From Armatimonadota bacterium (GTDB lineage Bacteria; Armatimonadota; Zipacnadia; UBA1398; JAKPQA01): 59,186 bases of DNA. Positions within the stretch are counted from its first letter, which is position 1; each line of letters opens with the position of its first letter. The DNA is taken from the NCBI GenBank assembly GCA_029547025.1, contig JAKPQA010000302.1:1-59186 (forward strand). Reading direction: 5' to 3'. The position numbers and the translations under genes are program-made. The notes under the pieces are model-generated. The model ran no database searches, was not told where the DNA came from, and saw only the letters and a program-made list of their open reading frames with translations. This document shows, piece by piece, positions 43,725 to 54,223 of this stretch.

Positions 43725-45542
43725 TCAAGAACCATGCAGGCGCCGCTTCCGCAGTGCGGCAGGCGCTTCGAGGAGGAACTGCCAGAAGAACCGGGCGATG
43801 GCGAGCAGCCGCCCGACGCGTTTGGGGTCGTGCCCGATGCGCCACAGGAACTCGCCCCAGCACCTGCGCACCCACTCCGGCGCGCGCTGGACATGCCCCG
43901 CGATGACGTCGAAGCTGCCGCCGACGCCGATGCACACTGGCACGCCTAGCTTCTCCGCATGACGGGCGATCCACTTCTCCTGGGCCGGAAGGCCCATGGC
44001 GACAAACAGCACATGGGGTCGCGCGGCGGCAATGGACGTGACCAGTTCGTCCTCTTTGGCGCGATCGAAGTAGCCGTGGGCCGTCCCGGCGACCCGCAGG
44101 CCGGGGTACCGTGTCGCGAGCCGGGCGGCGGCCTCATCGGCCACTCCGGGCTTCGCGCCAAACAGGAACACGCTGAAGCCCTTGGCGGCAGCCATCTCGC
44201 AGATGTGATAGACCAAGTCGCACCCGGAGACACGGTGGTGGAAGGGCTCGTCGAGCAAGCGGGCGGCGAGCACCACCCCGGCCCCATCGGGTGTCACCAG
44301 CGCCGCGTCGGCGACGATGCGCCCGAACTCCTCGTCCTCCCGGGCACGCAGCACCCCGCCTGCATCGAGGGTGACGATCAGGTGCGGGCCCCCCTCAGCG
44401 ATGAACCTCTCGATGCGCGACAGCGTGGTCGGGACGTCGAGCCGGTCCACCCAGACGCCGAGGATGCAGACGCGATCACGGCCGCCGACGTGCGGCGCCA
44501 GTTCGCGCTTCCCACCACACACCACCTGGAAGCCGACGTAGAACAGGAAAAGACCCGCGAGGGCGACGGCGGCTGCGAGGAGGGCCTGGACCCAAGGCGG
44601 CAGGTGGCGCAGCCACGCGACGGTCAGCCCCGCGGAGCAGAGGTAGGCGTGCCAGCACAGGAGGAACGCCACCGCGCGAGGGGGATTCATCCCACGCCGG
44701 ACGAACAGCTCGAGGAACGAGGGCCATTCGCGATCGGGCCGAATGCCGCGGGCCCCGCGGGCCCTTCCGGCCGCATAGGCGAGGAGCGTCCCGGCGACGG
44801 GCGCGCCCAAGACGACCAGCGGGATGACCAGGAAGACGAAACCAGGGCCCTTCAGGGCCCCCAGGACGGTGACGGCTGCCAGCCACGCACCGACAGCGAG
44901 GGAGGCTCCGCCGCCGAACCGGAACTCGGGCACGACCAGGGCGGCCAGTGTGTAGGGCGCGAGGCCCCCAACGAGGATCAGGCACAGGTGGCGCGCGGCC
45001 GAGGCCGCCTCAGACGCATCGGCCACCAACAGGCCCGCTGCGAGCAGAGCCAGCCCCGAGAGGGTTCCGACGCCGGACACCAGCCCCTCGCCCCGGTTGG
45101 CCAGTAGGATCAGGAGCGTCACGGCCGACATCCAGAGAGCCGAGAGGACCGCCGCTGACGATCCGAGGTCGACAGTCTGCCCGCCGAGGCGCACTTGGAC
45201 CCCGATCGCCAGACCGCAGCCCACCAGCGCCGGGCCCGACGCCAGCGCGCAGGCCCAGCGGAGCAGGCGCCCCGCCGAGAGAGAGAGCCGCTCGGCCACG
45301 TTCCCCACGAGGACGAAGGCTGTGCCGAGCGCTACCAGGCCCAGGGCGACGTTGCCCGGGAGAGCACTCCCGACGGCCAGGAGGCCGGCCGTGAGGGCGC
45401 ACCAGCAGGTCATGCCGCCCAGCGGGACGCGTTCAGCCGTTCGGCGTGAGATGCGCCCGCCGGCGCAGGCCCTCGCGCCCAACAGGCTCAGCAGAGCCGA
45501 GACCGCCAGCGGCACGCCAACGGCCAGTCCCGGGCTGCTCAT
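43725..45542 (-). CDS. Fusion: degenerate WecA/MraY-like membrane domain + WecG/TagA-type glycosyltransferase
   Basis: About 605 aa. Residues 1-340 form around ten hydrophobic helices laid out like WecA/MraY phosphoglycosyltransferases, but the catalytic motifs are lost: the DD pair is NVAE (81-84), NxxDGxDG is ANRGEG (148-153), and the HxHH loop is DREWPSF (270-276). From about 356 a WecG/TagA/CpsF domain is intact: VTLDAGG, VTPDGAGVV (catalytic Asp), FLFGAKPGV, MGLPAQEKW, and RAPEWV near the end. It probably adds a sugar to an undecaprenyl-linked intermediate for a surface glycan. GTG 45554 is an alternative start. Lies 63 bases after ahcY. Confidence 0.85.
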   Translation of the reverse strand: MSSPGLAVGVPLAVSALLSLLGARACAGGRISRRTAERVPLGGMTCWCALTAGLLAVGSALPGNVALGLVALGTAFVLVGNVAERLSLSAGRLLRWACALASGPALVGCGLAIGVQVRLGGQTVDLGSSAAVLSALWMSAVTLLILLANRGEGLVSGVGTLSGLALLAAGLLVADASEAASAARHLCLILVGGLAPYTLAALVVPEFRFGGGASLAVGAWLAAVTVLGALKGPGFVFLVIPLVVLGAPVAGTLLAYAAGRARGARGIRPDREWPSFLELFVRRGMNPPRAVAFLLCWHAYLCSAGLTVAWLRHLPPWVQALLAAAVALAGLFLFYVGFQVVCGGKRELAPHVGGRDRVCILGVWVDRLDVPTTLSRIERFIAEGGPHLIVTLDAGGVLRAREDEEFGRIVADAALVTPDGAGVVLAARLLDEPFHHRVSGCDLVYHICEMAAAKGFSVFLFGAKPGVADEAAARLATRYPGLRVAGTAHGYFDRAKEDELVTSIAAARPHVLFVAMGLPAQEKWIARHAEKLGVPVCIGVGGSFDVIAGHVQRAPEWVRRCWGEFLWRIGHDPKRVGRLLAIARFFWQFLLEAPAALRKRRLHGS

Positions 45543-45605
45543 GCCACCACTCACTCATCTTGCCAGTATGGATAGCCGGGAACAGGTCCCCCTCAGGGGC
45601 GCACA

Positions 45606-46880
<1,275 letters not shown>

Positions 46881-46920
46881 CTATCCGGTGGCGGTGAACG
46901 CCCACCCAGCGTAAGAGGCC

Positions 46921-46949
46921 AGTATAGGCAGGGCCCAAGGGGTGGTCAA
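46921..46949 (-). promoter_or_regulatory. Promoter of ahcY and the following glycan genes
   Basis: On the minus strand TTGACC (46949-46944), a 17-base spacer and TATACT (46926-46921). Start near 46914 gives a leader of only about 37 bases, too short for an SAH riboswitch. The remaining part of the 261-base ahcY-sulfatase gap (46950-47138) shows no convincing plus-strand promoter. Confidence 0.75.
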
Positions 46950-47138
46950 ACGGCGAGGCGAGGCCGCGCAGGGCCATGATGCTCTCGGGGGGGGCTCCGC
47001 GTACGCGGAAACGGCCGCAGGCTGGCCGGACGCCAGTTGGCGGGGGCCCACCAGTGCCTGAGGAGGCTCAAAGCCTGGCGGAAGAACCCAGTGAGCGTGG
47101 GAGGCGCCCTGTGGTCGGCTGCGGAAGCCGGTCACACC

Positions 47139-48599
47139 ATGTTTGTGCCGGATCTCGATGTGCCGCGGACCCGCTTCTCGCGCCGCGACCTGCTGCGCGG
47201 CCTGGCGGGCCTGTCGCTGGCAGTCGAAGCCGCCGGGGCGGCGAACGCCCAGGAGGAGACCATGCCGGAACGCCCCAGTTTCGTGCTCTTTTACACCGAC
47301 GACCAGGGGTACGGGGATCTCGGGTGCATGGGTGCGGTCGACCTGTCCACGCCCCACCTCGACTCGCTCGCTGCATCGGGCGCGCTGCTGAGGCAGTGGT
47401 ACTCGAACTCGCCCGTGTGCTCGCCCTCGCGAGCGTCGGTGCTGACGGGGCGCTATCCGTTCCACGCCGGCGTGCGGTCGATCCTCGGCGGCCACCGGCA
47501 GGCCACGGGGCTGCCGCCGACGGTGCCCACGATCGCGGAGGCGCTGAAGCCCCTGGGCTACCACACGGCGATGGTCGGCAAGTGGCACCTTGGTGTGGCC
47601 GAAGAGTTCCGCCCGCACCACCACGGGTTCGATGAGTGGTACGGCTTCCTCGCCGGGTGCATCGACTACTACTCCCACATCTTCTACTGGGGCGGCCAGC
47701 CGGTTCATGACCTGTGGGACAACAATCGCGAGGTCTGGGACAATGGTCGCTACTTCACCGACGTGGTCGGCGAGCGGGCGGTGGGTTACATCGATCGGGT
47801 AGCCCCGACGGGTGACCCGTTCTTTCTCTATGTCCCCTTTAGCGCGCCGCACTACCCCATGCACGCGCCCGCCCGGTACCTCGACCGTTTTCCCGGCTTG
47901 CCGTGGGAGCGGCGCATCATGGCGGCCATGCTGGCGGCCGTCGATGACGCCGTCGGCGCCGTGCTCGCCGCGCTGGAGCGCCACGGGCGGCGCGGGAACA
48001 CATTCGTCTACTTCCAGAGCGACAACGGCCCCTCGCGCGAGTCCCGGAACTGGCTCGATGACACGATGACGCCATACCATGGCGGCACCGCAGGCGCGCT
48101 GCGGGGACACAAGTTCAGCCTCTTCGAGGGGGGCATCCGCGTGCCGGCGCTGTGCTCCTGGCCGGCCCGGATCCCCGCGGGTCAGGTCATCGAGCAGCCG
48201 GGCGCGGCGATGGACGTGTTCCCCACGTTCCTGCGAGCCGCCGGAGGAGACCCGGCGGCCTACAAGCTCGACGGGCGCGACTTCCTGCCGCTGGTCACGG
48301 ACGGAGCCGCCTCGGCGCACGAAGCGCTCTTCCTCGAGATGGACCAGCAGACCGCCGTGCGGCGCGGTCCATGGAAGCTGGTGCTCAACGGCCAGCTCGT
48401 CGAAGACGAGCCCCCCGCAGCCGAAGTGCACCTGGCGAACCTGGAGGACGACCCGGGCGAGCGGACCAACCTGGCTGAACGGCTGCCTGAGCTGGCTGCA
48501 GAGCTTCGCCAGCAGGCTCTGCAGTGGCGCGAGGGCGTGGAGGCCCACTGGCGCAGCACGTGGCAGCCCATGGCCCGGCCGGCAACGGGCCATGGGTAG
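47139..48599 (+). CDS. Tat-exported sulfatase (arylsulfatase family)
   Basis: 486 aa. N-terminal twin-arginine signal RFSRRDLLRGLAG (R15-R16) with a hydrophobic core ending in ANA. The sulfatase fold follows: YTDDQGYGDLGC (metal Asp pair), the formylglycine motif CSPSRASVLTGRYP with C94 to be oxidised, GKWHLG, the SDNGPSRESR metal site and a C-terminal DDPGERTNLAERLP strand typical of the family. It hydrolyses sulfate esters, probably on polysaccharides, outside the cytoplasm. A Cys-type enzyme, so it needs an FGE or anSME maturase, not seen here. I chose ATG 47139 for the Tat signal; an upstream TTG (47037) is possible. The ribosome site is weak. Confidence 0.9.
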   Translation: MFVPDLDVPRTRFSRRDLLRGLAGLSLAVEAAGAANAQEETMPERPSFVLFYTDDQGYGDLGCMGAVDLSTPHLDSLAASGALLRQWYSNSPVCSPSRASVLTGRYPFHAGVRSILGGHRQATGLPPTVPTIAEALKPLGYHTAMVGKWHLGVAEEFRPHHHGFDEWYGFLAGCIDYYSHIFYWGGQPVHDLWDNNREVWDNGRYFTDVVGERAVGYIDRVAPTGDPFFLYVPFSAPHYPMHAPARYLDRFPGLPWERRIMAAMLAAVDDAVGAVLAALERHGRRGNTFVYFQSDNGPSRESRNWLDDTMTPYHGGTAGALRGHKFSLFEGGIRVPALCSWPARIPAGQVIEQPGAAMDVFPTFLRAAGGDPAAYKLDGRDFLPLVTDGAASAHEALFLEMDQQTAVRRGPWKLVLNGQLVEDEPPAAEVHLANLEDDPGERTNLAERLPELAAELRQQALQWREGVEAHWRSTWQPMARPATGHG

Positions 48600-48639
48600 C
48601 GGCGAGGGACGAGAGAGCAGGGGGTGGCCCGCGCCTGCC

Positions 48640-51162
48640 CTACCCTTTCACCAGGTTCAGACCATCGACGACATATGCTGCCGGAGCCTGGCGAACAGCG
48701 ATGTCGCGGGTCTCTCCCGGCAACAGGCACACATAGTTGTCGCCAAACACGGGCCACTCGGCATCGTCCTCAGGCTCGACCCACACCAGTAGCGCCACGG
48801 CGCCGCCGCCATTGTGCAGAGTGATGCCCTGACCGGTCGGTGTGAGCTCGACTCGTGTGGCTGGCAGACTCAGCAGCGGCGATAGCTCTGGCGCGGGAGC
48901 CCAGGTGAACAGGTACTCGTTTGGGGTGGTCTCGAGGCCATCGCGGGTTCGGAGTGTCAGCCGCAGCAACGCGACATCGGCGAAGCTCGGGTCGGGCTCC
49001 CACTCGAACTCCCCTCCCTGGGTGCAAGCACAGGGCTCGGCGGTCACCCTCAGGACGCGCTCGGACAGCAGGGCCCCATCCATGCCGTGGAGCCGTGCGA
49101 CCAACTCGACGGGCGCGGCATCGGCTAGCGAGTTCGAGACGAACAAGGTGCAGGCGACCCTTCGCTGTTCGTGCCGGGCGATGGTGTCGTAGCGGGCCGA
49201 TGCGTGAAGGGGTTCGTAGGCTTTCCTGACCCAGAAGTAGGCGGGCCGAGGCTGGCCGAGCCAGTCCAGGCTGTTGGTGCACGACGCGTTGGGCCAGCTC
49301 TCGTTGTACTGCCAGGGCGAGGTACCGCTGCAGCGCCACTTTCGCCGCCGGTTGGCCTCGATGGCGTAACGGAGTCCCTCGGCCTGGATGAACTGGCTCG
49401 CGCGCACATGGGTGGGGAGGTCGTGCAGGGTTCCAAACATGGCACCGAGGCGATCCGCGTTGATCCACCATGCGCCGTGATGGGTCCAGATCTCGTTGGT
49501 GGCATCGGGGGGCCACACGCGTTCGGCCGAGACGAAGCGCGGGTAGGCCCTGAGGCGCGCGGCGCCCTCAACGCCGAACTCGCTGTGCAGCAGGGCATCC
49601 ATGCCGTTGTACAGCCTGTAGTGGTCGTAGAGCCCGCCGTAGGTCCACGGCCCGTGCACATCGTGCATCTTCCCCAGGCGTTCCAGCGAGGCGTTGGCCG
49701 ATGGGCCGCTGGCGCTGGTGGGCAGGTAGACGCGGTCTGGGTCGAGTCGCTCCACGCAGTCCTTGAGTACGGCCAGGGCCGGGTGCTTGCTGTCCAGTGG
49801 GGTCCAGTCGGCATGCATCAGCTCGTTGCCGCCACACCACAGCACCAAGCTGGCGTGGTTGCGCCGCTGAGGGATCATCGCCTCGGCGTGCCGGACGGCC
49901 ATGTTCAGGTAGTCGCTGTCGCGCGGGGGCTCGTTGTCGATGCCCGAGGACGACTGGCAGAAGGACTGCCAGACCATGATACCGGCCTCGTCGCACAGGT
50001 CGTAGAACAGCTCGCGCTCAAGCAGCCCCCCACCCCACACGCGGAGCAGCGTGACGTGCGCCTCCTTCACGAGCTCGAGCCAGCGGTGGTACTTCTCGGG
50101 GCTCTGGCGGCGGTAGAGGTGATGGATGGGGGCCCAGTTCCAGCCCTTGATGAAGATGCGGCGCCCGTTCACCTCGATGACGTAGGGCAACGCACCCGCT
50201 GGGGCGCTGTCGTTGGTGATCATCCGCACCCGGCGGAAGCCGATGCGCGTCGACCGCTCGTCGGCGGCGCCGGGGATCTGGATCCACGCGCAAACCGTGT
50301 ACAGTGGCTGGTCGCCGTGCCCGTTGGGCCACCAGAGCTGCGGGTGGTCGACGGACAGGGTTGCCGTGACCGTATGCTCACCGGGCTGGGCCTCGAAGGG
50401 TAGGGTGGCTTCCGTCACGATGCCTTCACCGCCCCGGATGACCACACGGGCCGCCCCCGAAGCCGCGCGGCTGGCCGAGTAGGCCACCTCGACCGTGACC
50501 TGGGCCGAGCCCAGGTCGTCGGACATTACTGGTCGCGCCCACAGGCCGGTGATGCGCAGGCCGGTGTCGCGCACGAGTTCCACACTCCCCCAGAGGCCCA
50601 GTGGGACCAGGCGGGTGCACCAGTCCCATCCGTAGGCGAAGCGCGGCTTCCATGTGCGGACTCGCGAGGTCCAGCCGATCTGCCACTGCTCATCGGGGGC
50701 CCGATCGACCACGACCGTCAGCCTGTTCGGCGCGTCGGCGCGGAGCTGTTCGGTGACGTCGACCTCGAAAGGAATGAAGGCGCCCTCGTGCTCGGCAAGC
50801 TTCTGCCCGTTCAGGTGCACGTGAGCGTGGTAGTCGACACCGTGGAAGACGAGGGTCCACCGGGCCGGCGAGCCCTGCCGGAGCTCCTCGGGCACCTCGA
50901 GCACGCGCGCGTAGATCCAGTCGCGGTCCCAGGTCCACTCGCAGGCGCGGCTCTGGAGCTCGTAGTAGGGATCGGGGATCACGCCCTGGTCGAGGAGGTC
51001 ATCCTGCACGCTGCCGGGCACCGTGGCCGGACGCCAGCCCGGCCCGCCCGGCTCCAGGTCCTGGGCCTTGGCCCAGATCCACTCGTTGGGTAGTCGGCTC
51101 TGAATCCACCAACCAGCGCCGTCCAGTGAGATGCGATGCACTGTCGTGTTGGGGTCGGGCAT
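48640..51162 (-). CDS. GH2 family glycosidase, beta-mannosidase-like
   Basis: 840 aa without a signal peptide, so probably cytoplasmic. Domains: N-terminal jelly-roll (GVDYHAHVHLNGQKL, about 110-125), Ig-like domain (about 190-300), then the TIM barrel. Catalytic residues: acid/base E447 in LWCGGNELM, nucleophile E528 in HSEFGVEG. FIKGWNWAPIHHL and RVWGGGLLE are beta-mannosidase-type barrel strands. The product likely removes terminal beta-mannose; other GH2 specificities cannot be excluded. ATG 51162 has GGAG 6 bases upstream. It starts 53 bases after the methyltransferase stop on the same strand. Convergent with the sulfatase (40-base gap). Confidence 0.88.
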   Translation of the reverse strand: MPDPNTTVHRISLDGAGWWIQSRLPNEWIWAKAQDLEPGGPGWRPATVPGSVQDDLLDQGVIPDPYYELQSRACEWTWDRDWIYARVLEVPEELRQGSPARWTLVFHGVDYHAHVHLNGQKLAEHEGAFIPFEVDVTEQLRADAPNRLTVVVDRAPDEQWQIGWTSRVRTWKPRFAYGWDWCTRLVPLGLWGSVELVRDTGLRITGLWARPVMSDDLGSAQVTVEVAYSASRAASGAARVVIRGGEGIVTEATLPFEAQPGEHTVTATLSVDHPQLWWPNGHGDQPLYTVCAWIQIPGAADERSTRIGFRRVRMITNDSAPAGALPYVIEVNGRRIFIKGWNWAPIHHLYRRQSPEKYHRWLELVKEAHVTLLRVWGGGLLERELFYDLCDEAGIMVWQSFCQSSSGIDNEPPRDSDYLNMAVRHAEAMIPQRRNHASLVLWCGGNELMHADWTPLDSKHPALAVLKDCVERLDPDRVYLPTSASGPSANASLERLGKMHDVHGPWTYGGLYDHYRLYNGMDALLHSEFGVEGAARLRAYPRFVSAERVWPPDATNEIWTHHGAWWINADRLGAMFGTLHDLPTHVRASQFIQAEGLRYAIEANRRRKWRCSGTSPWQYNESWPNASCTNSLDWLGQPRPAYFWVRKAYEPLHASARYDTIARHEQRRVACTLFVSNSLADAAPVELVARLHGMDGALLSERVLRVTAEPCACTQGGEFEWEPDPSFADVALLRLTLRTRDGLETTPNEYLFTWAPAPELSPLLSLPATRVELTPTGQGITLHNGGGAVALLVWVEPEDDAEWPVFGDNYVCLLPGETRDIAVRQAPAAYVVDGLNLVKG

Positions 51163-51215
51163 GGGAGACTCCGTTCGTCGATGGGAAGCTCGGGCGCCTG
51201 CGGTGGCGACACGCG

Positions 51216-53732
51216 TCAGCGTTCGCCCCCGAGCCCGCGAGGTCCTGGCTGTGCGAGCCGTCGTATCTCGGGCCACGCAACGGCAAGGGCGTTGTGGGCG
51301 TGCGCCTCGCGCAGCGCGCCGCTCCGCTCGGCCTCGCGGTAGAGCCAGTAGGCCAGGGCGATGACGCCCTCCTCGGCCGGGCAGCCGGCCGCAGTGTAGC
51401 CTTCGGCCGCCGCGACTGGGCCGCCCGCGACGACCTGCTGGCCCAGCGACAGCGTGAGGACGCGCAGGTCCGCATCATCGGCGATGCCCTCCACCGTCGA
51501 TCGCAGGTAGGCATCAACCGCTTCGGCGATGGCGGCGAGCACGTCGCCGATTGCCACGGGCTGGCCGTCCTCGCGTGTCACGCGGCTGTGGGCGGTGAAG
51601 ACCGCCATGCCGGGGCCGATGGCCGCCTGGGCGAGATCGACCGGCGGAGTGCCTGCCCGCACCAGGGCCTCCAGCGCCAGGGGCACCTCCCGCATCAGTG
51701 CCTCGTGGCACTGGTCCCATGTCGTGGCCGGTGCGCCGTCCTGTCTTGGCCGGCAAGCCAGTATGACAGCCGAGGCCAGCGCGTTGGTCCCGTAGGCGAG
51801 GCTGCGCGACTGGCGCTCACTTCGCAGCGGCCACGCGGCGGTGATGCGCAGCCCGGCGCCCACGATGGCCCCGAGCATGGCCTCCCAGCCTGCGGATGCG
51901 CCACTGGCGCCGCCTGATGCCGCGGCGGGCTTGAGGCCGTAGTAGAGAACGAGCGGGAACCGGTCGTCGTGCGCCTCGCGAAGCCGCGCTAGGGCCTCAG
52001 CCATCCCGCGCTCAAAGTGGCTGTGGGCATCGGGGAGGTCGCGGAAGGGCGAGGCGACGAGCTCATTGGCCTTGCTGGCCTGGTCCGTGCCGCAGAGACG
52101 GATGAGGGTCTCGCCCAACGATCGCTGCAGCCACACGAGGAAGAACTCGGAGAGATCGGCATACTCGATGTTGTCGTAGTAGGGCGGGTCGGTGCAGATG
52201 ACCGCCCGTGTTCCAGGCGGCCGCGGTGCCGTGGCATCGGCGACATAGGCTTGGCCAGCGGGGGTGCGGGCCGGGAGTCCGGCCACACCGTCCGCCACCC
52301 ACTCGATGTGGTGGGCGAAGCTGCCGACCGAGTATGAGAGTGGGTTGGTCTCGACGTAGTCCCAGACCATGGGCAGCGCGTGGCGCGCGAAAGTGTCTCG
52401 GACGCCCTCGATCCGGTGGATCCAGCTACAGAGCGTCGAGTTCCAGTCGGCCAACTTGTCGACGGCGAACGCGAGGTAGATGGCGAGGGCATCGCCATAT
52501 GCTCGCGCATCGGCCTCGCACCGCCCCACGGCCGCGGCATCGGCGATGGCAAGTCTGCGGGCTTCGCCCACCAGACTGCTGAACGTCTCGAGGGCCACGA
52601 GCTGCCGCGGGCTGAAGAGGTCGCCGAATGTCTCCATGCCGTAGAGCGGCATGCTCACCCGGCACTTGCCCTCGAGTGGGCGATCGGGTCGCCATGTGGG
52701 CTGGGCCAGGCCCGCAGCTTCCTCGTGGGTCGGATCGGGCGCCAGGTAGATCCTCCGGCCTCGCCCCTCGGCGATGGTACACATCAGCCGGGTGCCCATG
52801 CGGCCGGCCTGTGCCTCGGCCCGTACGTGGGCCAGTGAGAGGGGCGCATTGCAGACGAGGCAGTGCCCGCCCAGGCGGCTGATCGTGCCCGCTGGCGCGC
52901 AGCCTGACTCCGCGCCGATGCGGAAGCCATAGCCGCCCTTCCCGTCGAGCACGGGCTGCACCCACGCCGGCTTGGCGTGCTTCGACGAAAGACAAAAGCT
53001 GCGGACGAGCGGCGCCTGGGCGCCGCATGCTGGGTTCGGGCACGGAACCGTCCGCGCCCAAAGCCAGCCGACCACTGGCACCGTTTCGTCGCCGATTACG
53101 GCTCCGGGGAAAAGGTGGCCAATGCGCTCGGAAGCGCGTTCGCGCATCCACCGGCCGTAGTGCCGAGTGTCGTCTGCGAGGGCCGATGCCTGTGGCCAGG
53201 GGGCGGGCGCGTTCGCGCCGTGTCGCACGGGTGCTCGCCCGGCGAAACGCGGGGGTATCTCGATCAGCGACTTGGTGATCAGCACCGGTACGGGGTTCAG
53301 GTCTGTCCCCACCGCGTTCAGCCCCAGCCGGTGGGCTTCCAGGGGGATGGAACCGCCGCCGCAGAAGGGGTCCAGCACCGTGGGAGGACTTCCGTCGCAG
53401 CTCCGGAGGATCTCGGCTCGGGCGTCCGCCAGAAGCTTCGCATCGGTGGCGCTACGCCACGATGAGAGCTCGGCCACAAGGTTCAGCAGCCGTGCTCGCT
53501 CGGCCTCCTGGCTCCCGAGTGTCGGGAACTCGTCGGGCCGCTCAGACGGGTCGTCGACCAGTTGGGCGAACAGCACGGCCCGGCAGACGGCGAGCGGACG
53601 GCGCGCCCACCACAAGTGCACGGTGGCTGGATGCCCGCGGCGCGGCACCGACTTCTCGTGCGCGGCAGCTGCGTTGATGGCCTCAATGGGAAGGGCCACC
53701 TCAATGAGCTTCCGCCGTACCCCGTGGGCCAC
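51216..53732 (-). CDS. DUF1156-type DNA methyltransferase (N6-adenine/N4-cytosine)
   Basis: 838 aa. N-terminal DUF1156 region: RKLIEVALPIEAINAAAAHEK and HLWWARRPLAVCRAVLFAQ (about 6-60). SAM-binding motif I is LDPFCGGGSIPLEA (about 119-132), catalytic motif IV DPPYYDNIEYADLSEFF (about 513-529). A Cys-rich segment (CPNPACG, CLVC; about 229-292) could bind zinc. The GTG at 53732 has AAGGAG 6 bases upstream; the ATG at 53762 adds 10 residues with no ribosome site. Relatives occur both as orphans and in anti-phage islands with DUF499 and helicase genes; no such partner is in this window. Target sequence unknown. Confidence 0.88.
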   Translation of the reverse strand: MAHGVRRKLIEVALPIEAINAAAAHEKSVPRRGHPATVHLWWARRPLAVCRAVLFAQLVDDPSERPDEFPTLGSQEAERARLLNLVAELSSWRSATDAKLLADARAEILRSCDGSPPTVLDPFCGGGSIPLEAHRLGLNAVGTDLNPVPVLITKSLIEIPPRFAGRAPVRHGANAPAPWPQASALADDTRHYGRWMRERASERIGHLFPGAVIGDETVPVVGWLWARTVPCPNPACGAQAPLVRSFCLSSKHAKPAWVQPVLDGKGGYGFRIGAESGCAPAGTISRLGGHCLVCNAPLSLAHVRAEAQAGRMGTRLMCTIAEGRGRRIYLAPDPTHEEAAGLAQPTWRPDRPLEGKCRVSMPLYGMETFGDLFSPRQLVALETFSSLVGEARRLAIADAAAVGRCEADARAYGDALAIYLAFAVDKLADWNSTLCSWIHRIEGVRDTFARHALPMVWDYVETNPLSYSVGSFAHHIEWVADGVAGLPARTPAGQAYVADATAPRPPGTRAVICTDPPYYDNIEYADLSEFFLVWLQRSLGETLIRLCGTDQASKANELVASPFRDLPDAHSHFERGMAEALARLREAHDDRFPLVLYYGLKPAAASGGASGASAGWEAMLGAIVGAGLRITAAWPLRSERQSRSLAYGTNALASAVILACRPRQDGAPATTWDQCHEALMREVPLALEALVRAGTPPVDLAQAAIGPGMAVFTAHSRVTREDGQPVAIGDVLAAIAEAVDAYLRSTVEGIADDADLRVLTLSLGQQVVAGGPVAAAEGYTAAGCPAEEGVIALAYWLYREAERSGALREAHAHNALAVAWPEIRRLAQPGPRGLGGER

Positions 53733-54033
53733 TTGGCTCTCCTTGGCAGATGGTTGTCGCATCAGGGTAGCTCATCTTGGGCGCGCGAAGCCAACTCCGC
53801 ACCGGGGCCCGGGGCATCGCGTTCGCCAGTGTGTGCCGGACGGCGCCGTTCCTCCTCGGCGAGCCTTCGCGGCCCGGCACGGCCCGAGTCGCTTGGGCAA
53901 TCCTCGGAATGACTGATTGGGGAGGACCAGTCGCAGGCCGGTGGGACCCTTTCCGGCCCAAGGCCATTCGTGCGCGCCGCGGTTCATGGTTTGCGGGAGG
54001 AGTATGAACGCCCTGCAGCGGTGGCCGGCCGTC

Positions 54034-54063
54034 TTGACACGGCCGTTCGCGACGCCCTACCCT
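54034..54063 (+). promoter_or_regulatory. Promoter-like sequence on the plus strand, no gene downstream
   Basis: Consensus TTGACA (54034-54039), an 18-base spacer and TACCCT (54058-54063). There is no plus-strand protein gene beyond it, only the hairpin-rich stretch up to the macroglobulin stop codon. It may drive a small RNA starting near 54070. Confidence 0.45.
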
Positions 54064-54069
54064 AGCGTT

Positions 54070-54213
54070 CAGACTGGGGAAGGGGGTGGTCTGGATTAGT
54101 ACTGACATGACCGGTCGAGGTGGCTGTAGGAGCTAGCCTGCGATCTCGACGGTGACCTCCAATCCGATACAGTCACCGTCGCGCGGAGCCGGTTCGCCGG
54201 CTCCGCGCTTCTG
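54070..54213 (+). ncRNA. Candidate structured small RNA
   Basis: About 144 bases after the promoter-like sequence. Three adjacent stems: GTCGAG/CTCGAC enclosing GGCT/AGCC (about 54114-54150); a perfect CGACGGTGAC/GTCACCGTCG stem with a 15-base loop (54147-54181); and a perfect 12-bp GC stem with a TTCG loop (54181-54208) followed by TTCTGATT. The first two stems share CGAC and so are mutually exclusive, as in switching RNAs. No known RNA family recognised. The stems could equally serve the minus-strand message as a 3' end. Confidence 0.3.
54181..54208. terminator. Strong GC hairpin after the sigma/anti-sigma operon
   Basis: A perfect 12-bp stem (GCGCGGAGCCGG / CCGGCTCCGCGC) closed by TTCG on plus and CGAA on minus, starting 15 bases beyond the minus-strand stop codon. 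It lacks a T-run on the minus side; the plus side has TTCTGATT. It probably marks the 3' end of the minus-strand message, or ends a plus-strand small RNA. Confidence 0.55.
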
Positions 54214-54223
54214 ATTCCGGGGG

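Larger units (their letters stand above)
53733..54223. other. 491-base intergenic region between the methyltransferase and macroglobulin genes
   Basis: Contains a weak minus-strand promoter-like pair for the methyltransferase (TTGGCT, 19-base spacer, TACCCT; 53794-53764), a much better plus-strand promoter-like pair at 54034-54063, and a dense group of hairpins at 54114-54208. I see no protein-coding frame with family features. It separates two minus-strand units. Confidence 0.6.

Noticed and set aside
46881-48593. Long minus-strand frame (570 codons) opposite the sulfatase
   Set aside because: Antisense shadow of a clear sulfatase gene; composition follows the GC-rich third codon position of the plus gene, with no domain motifs.
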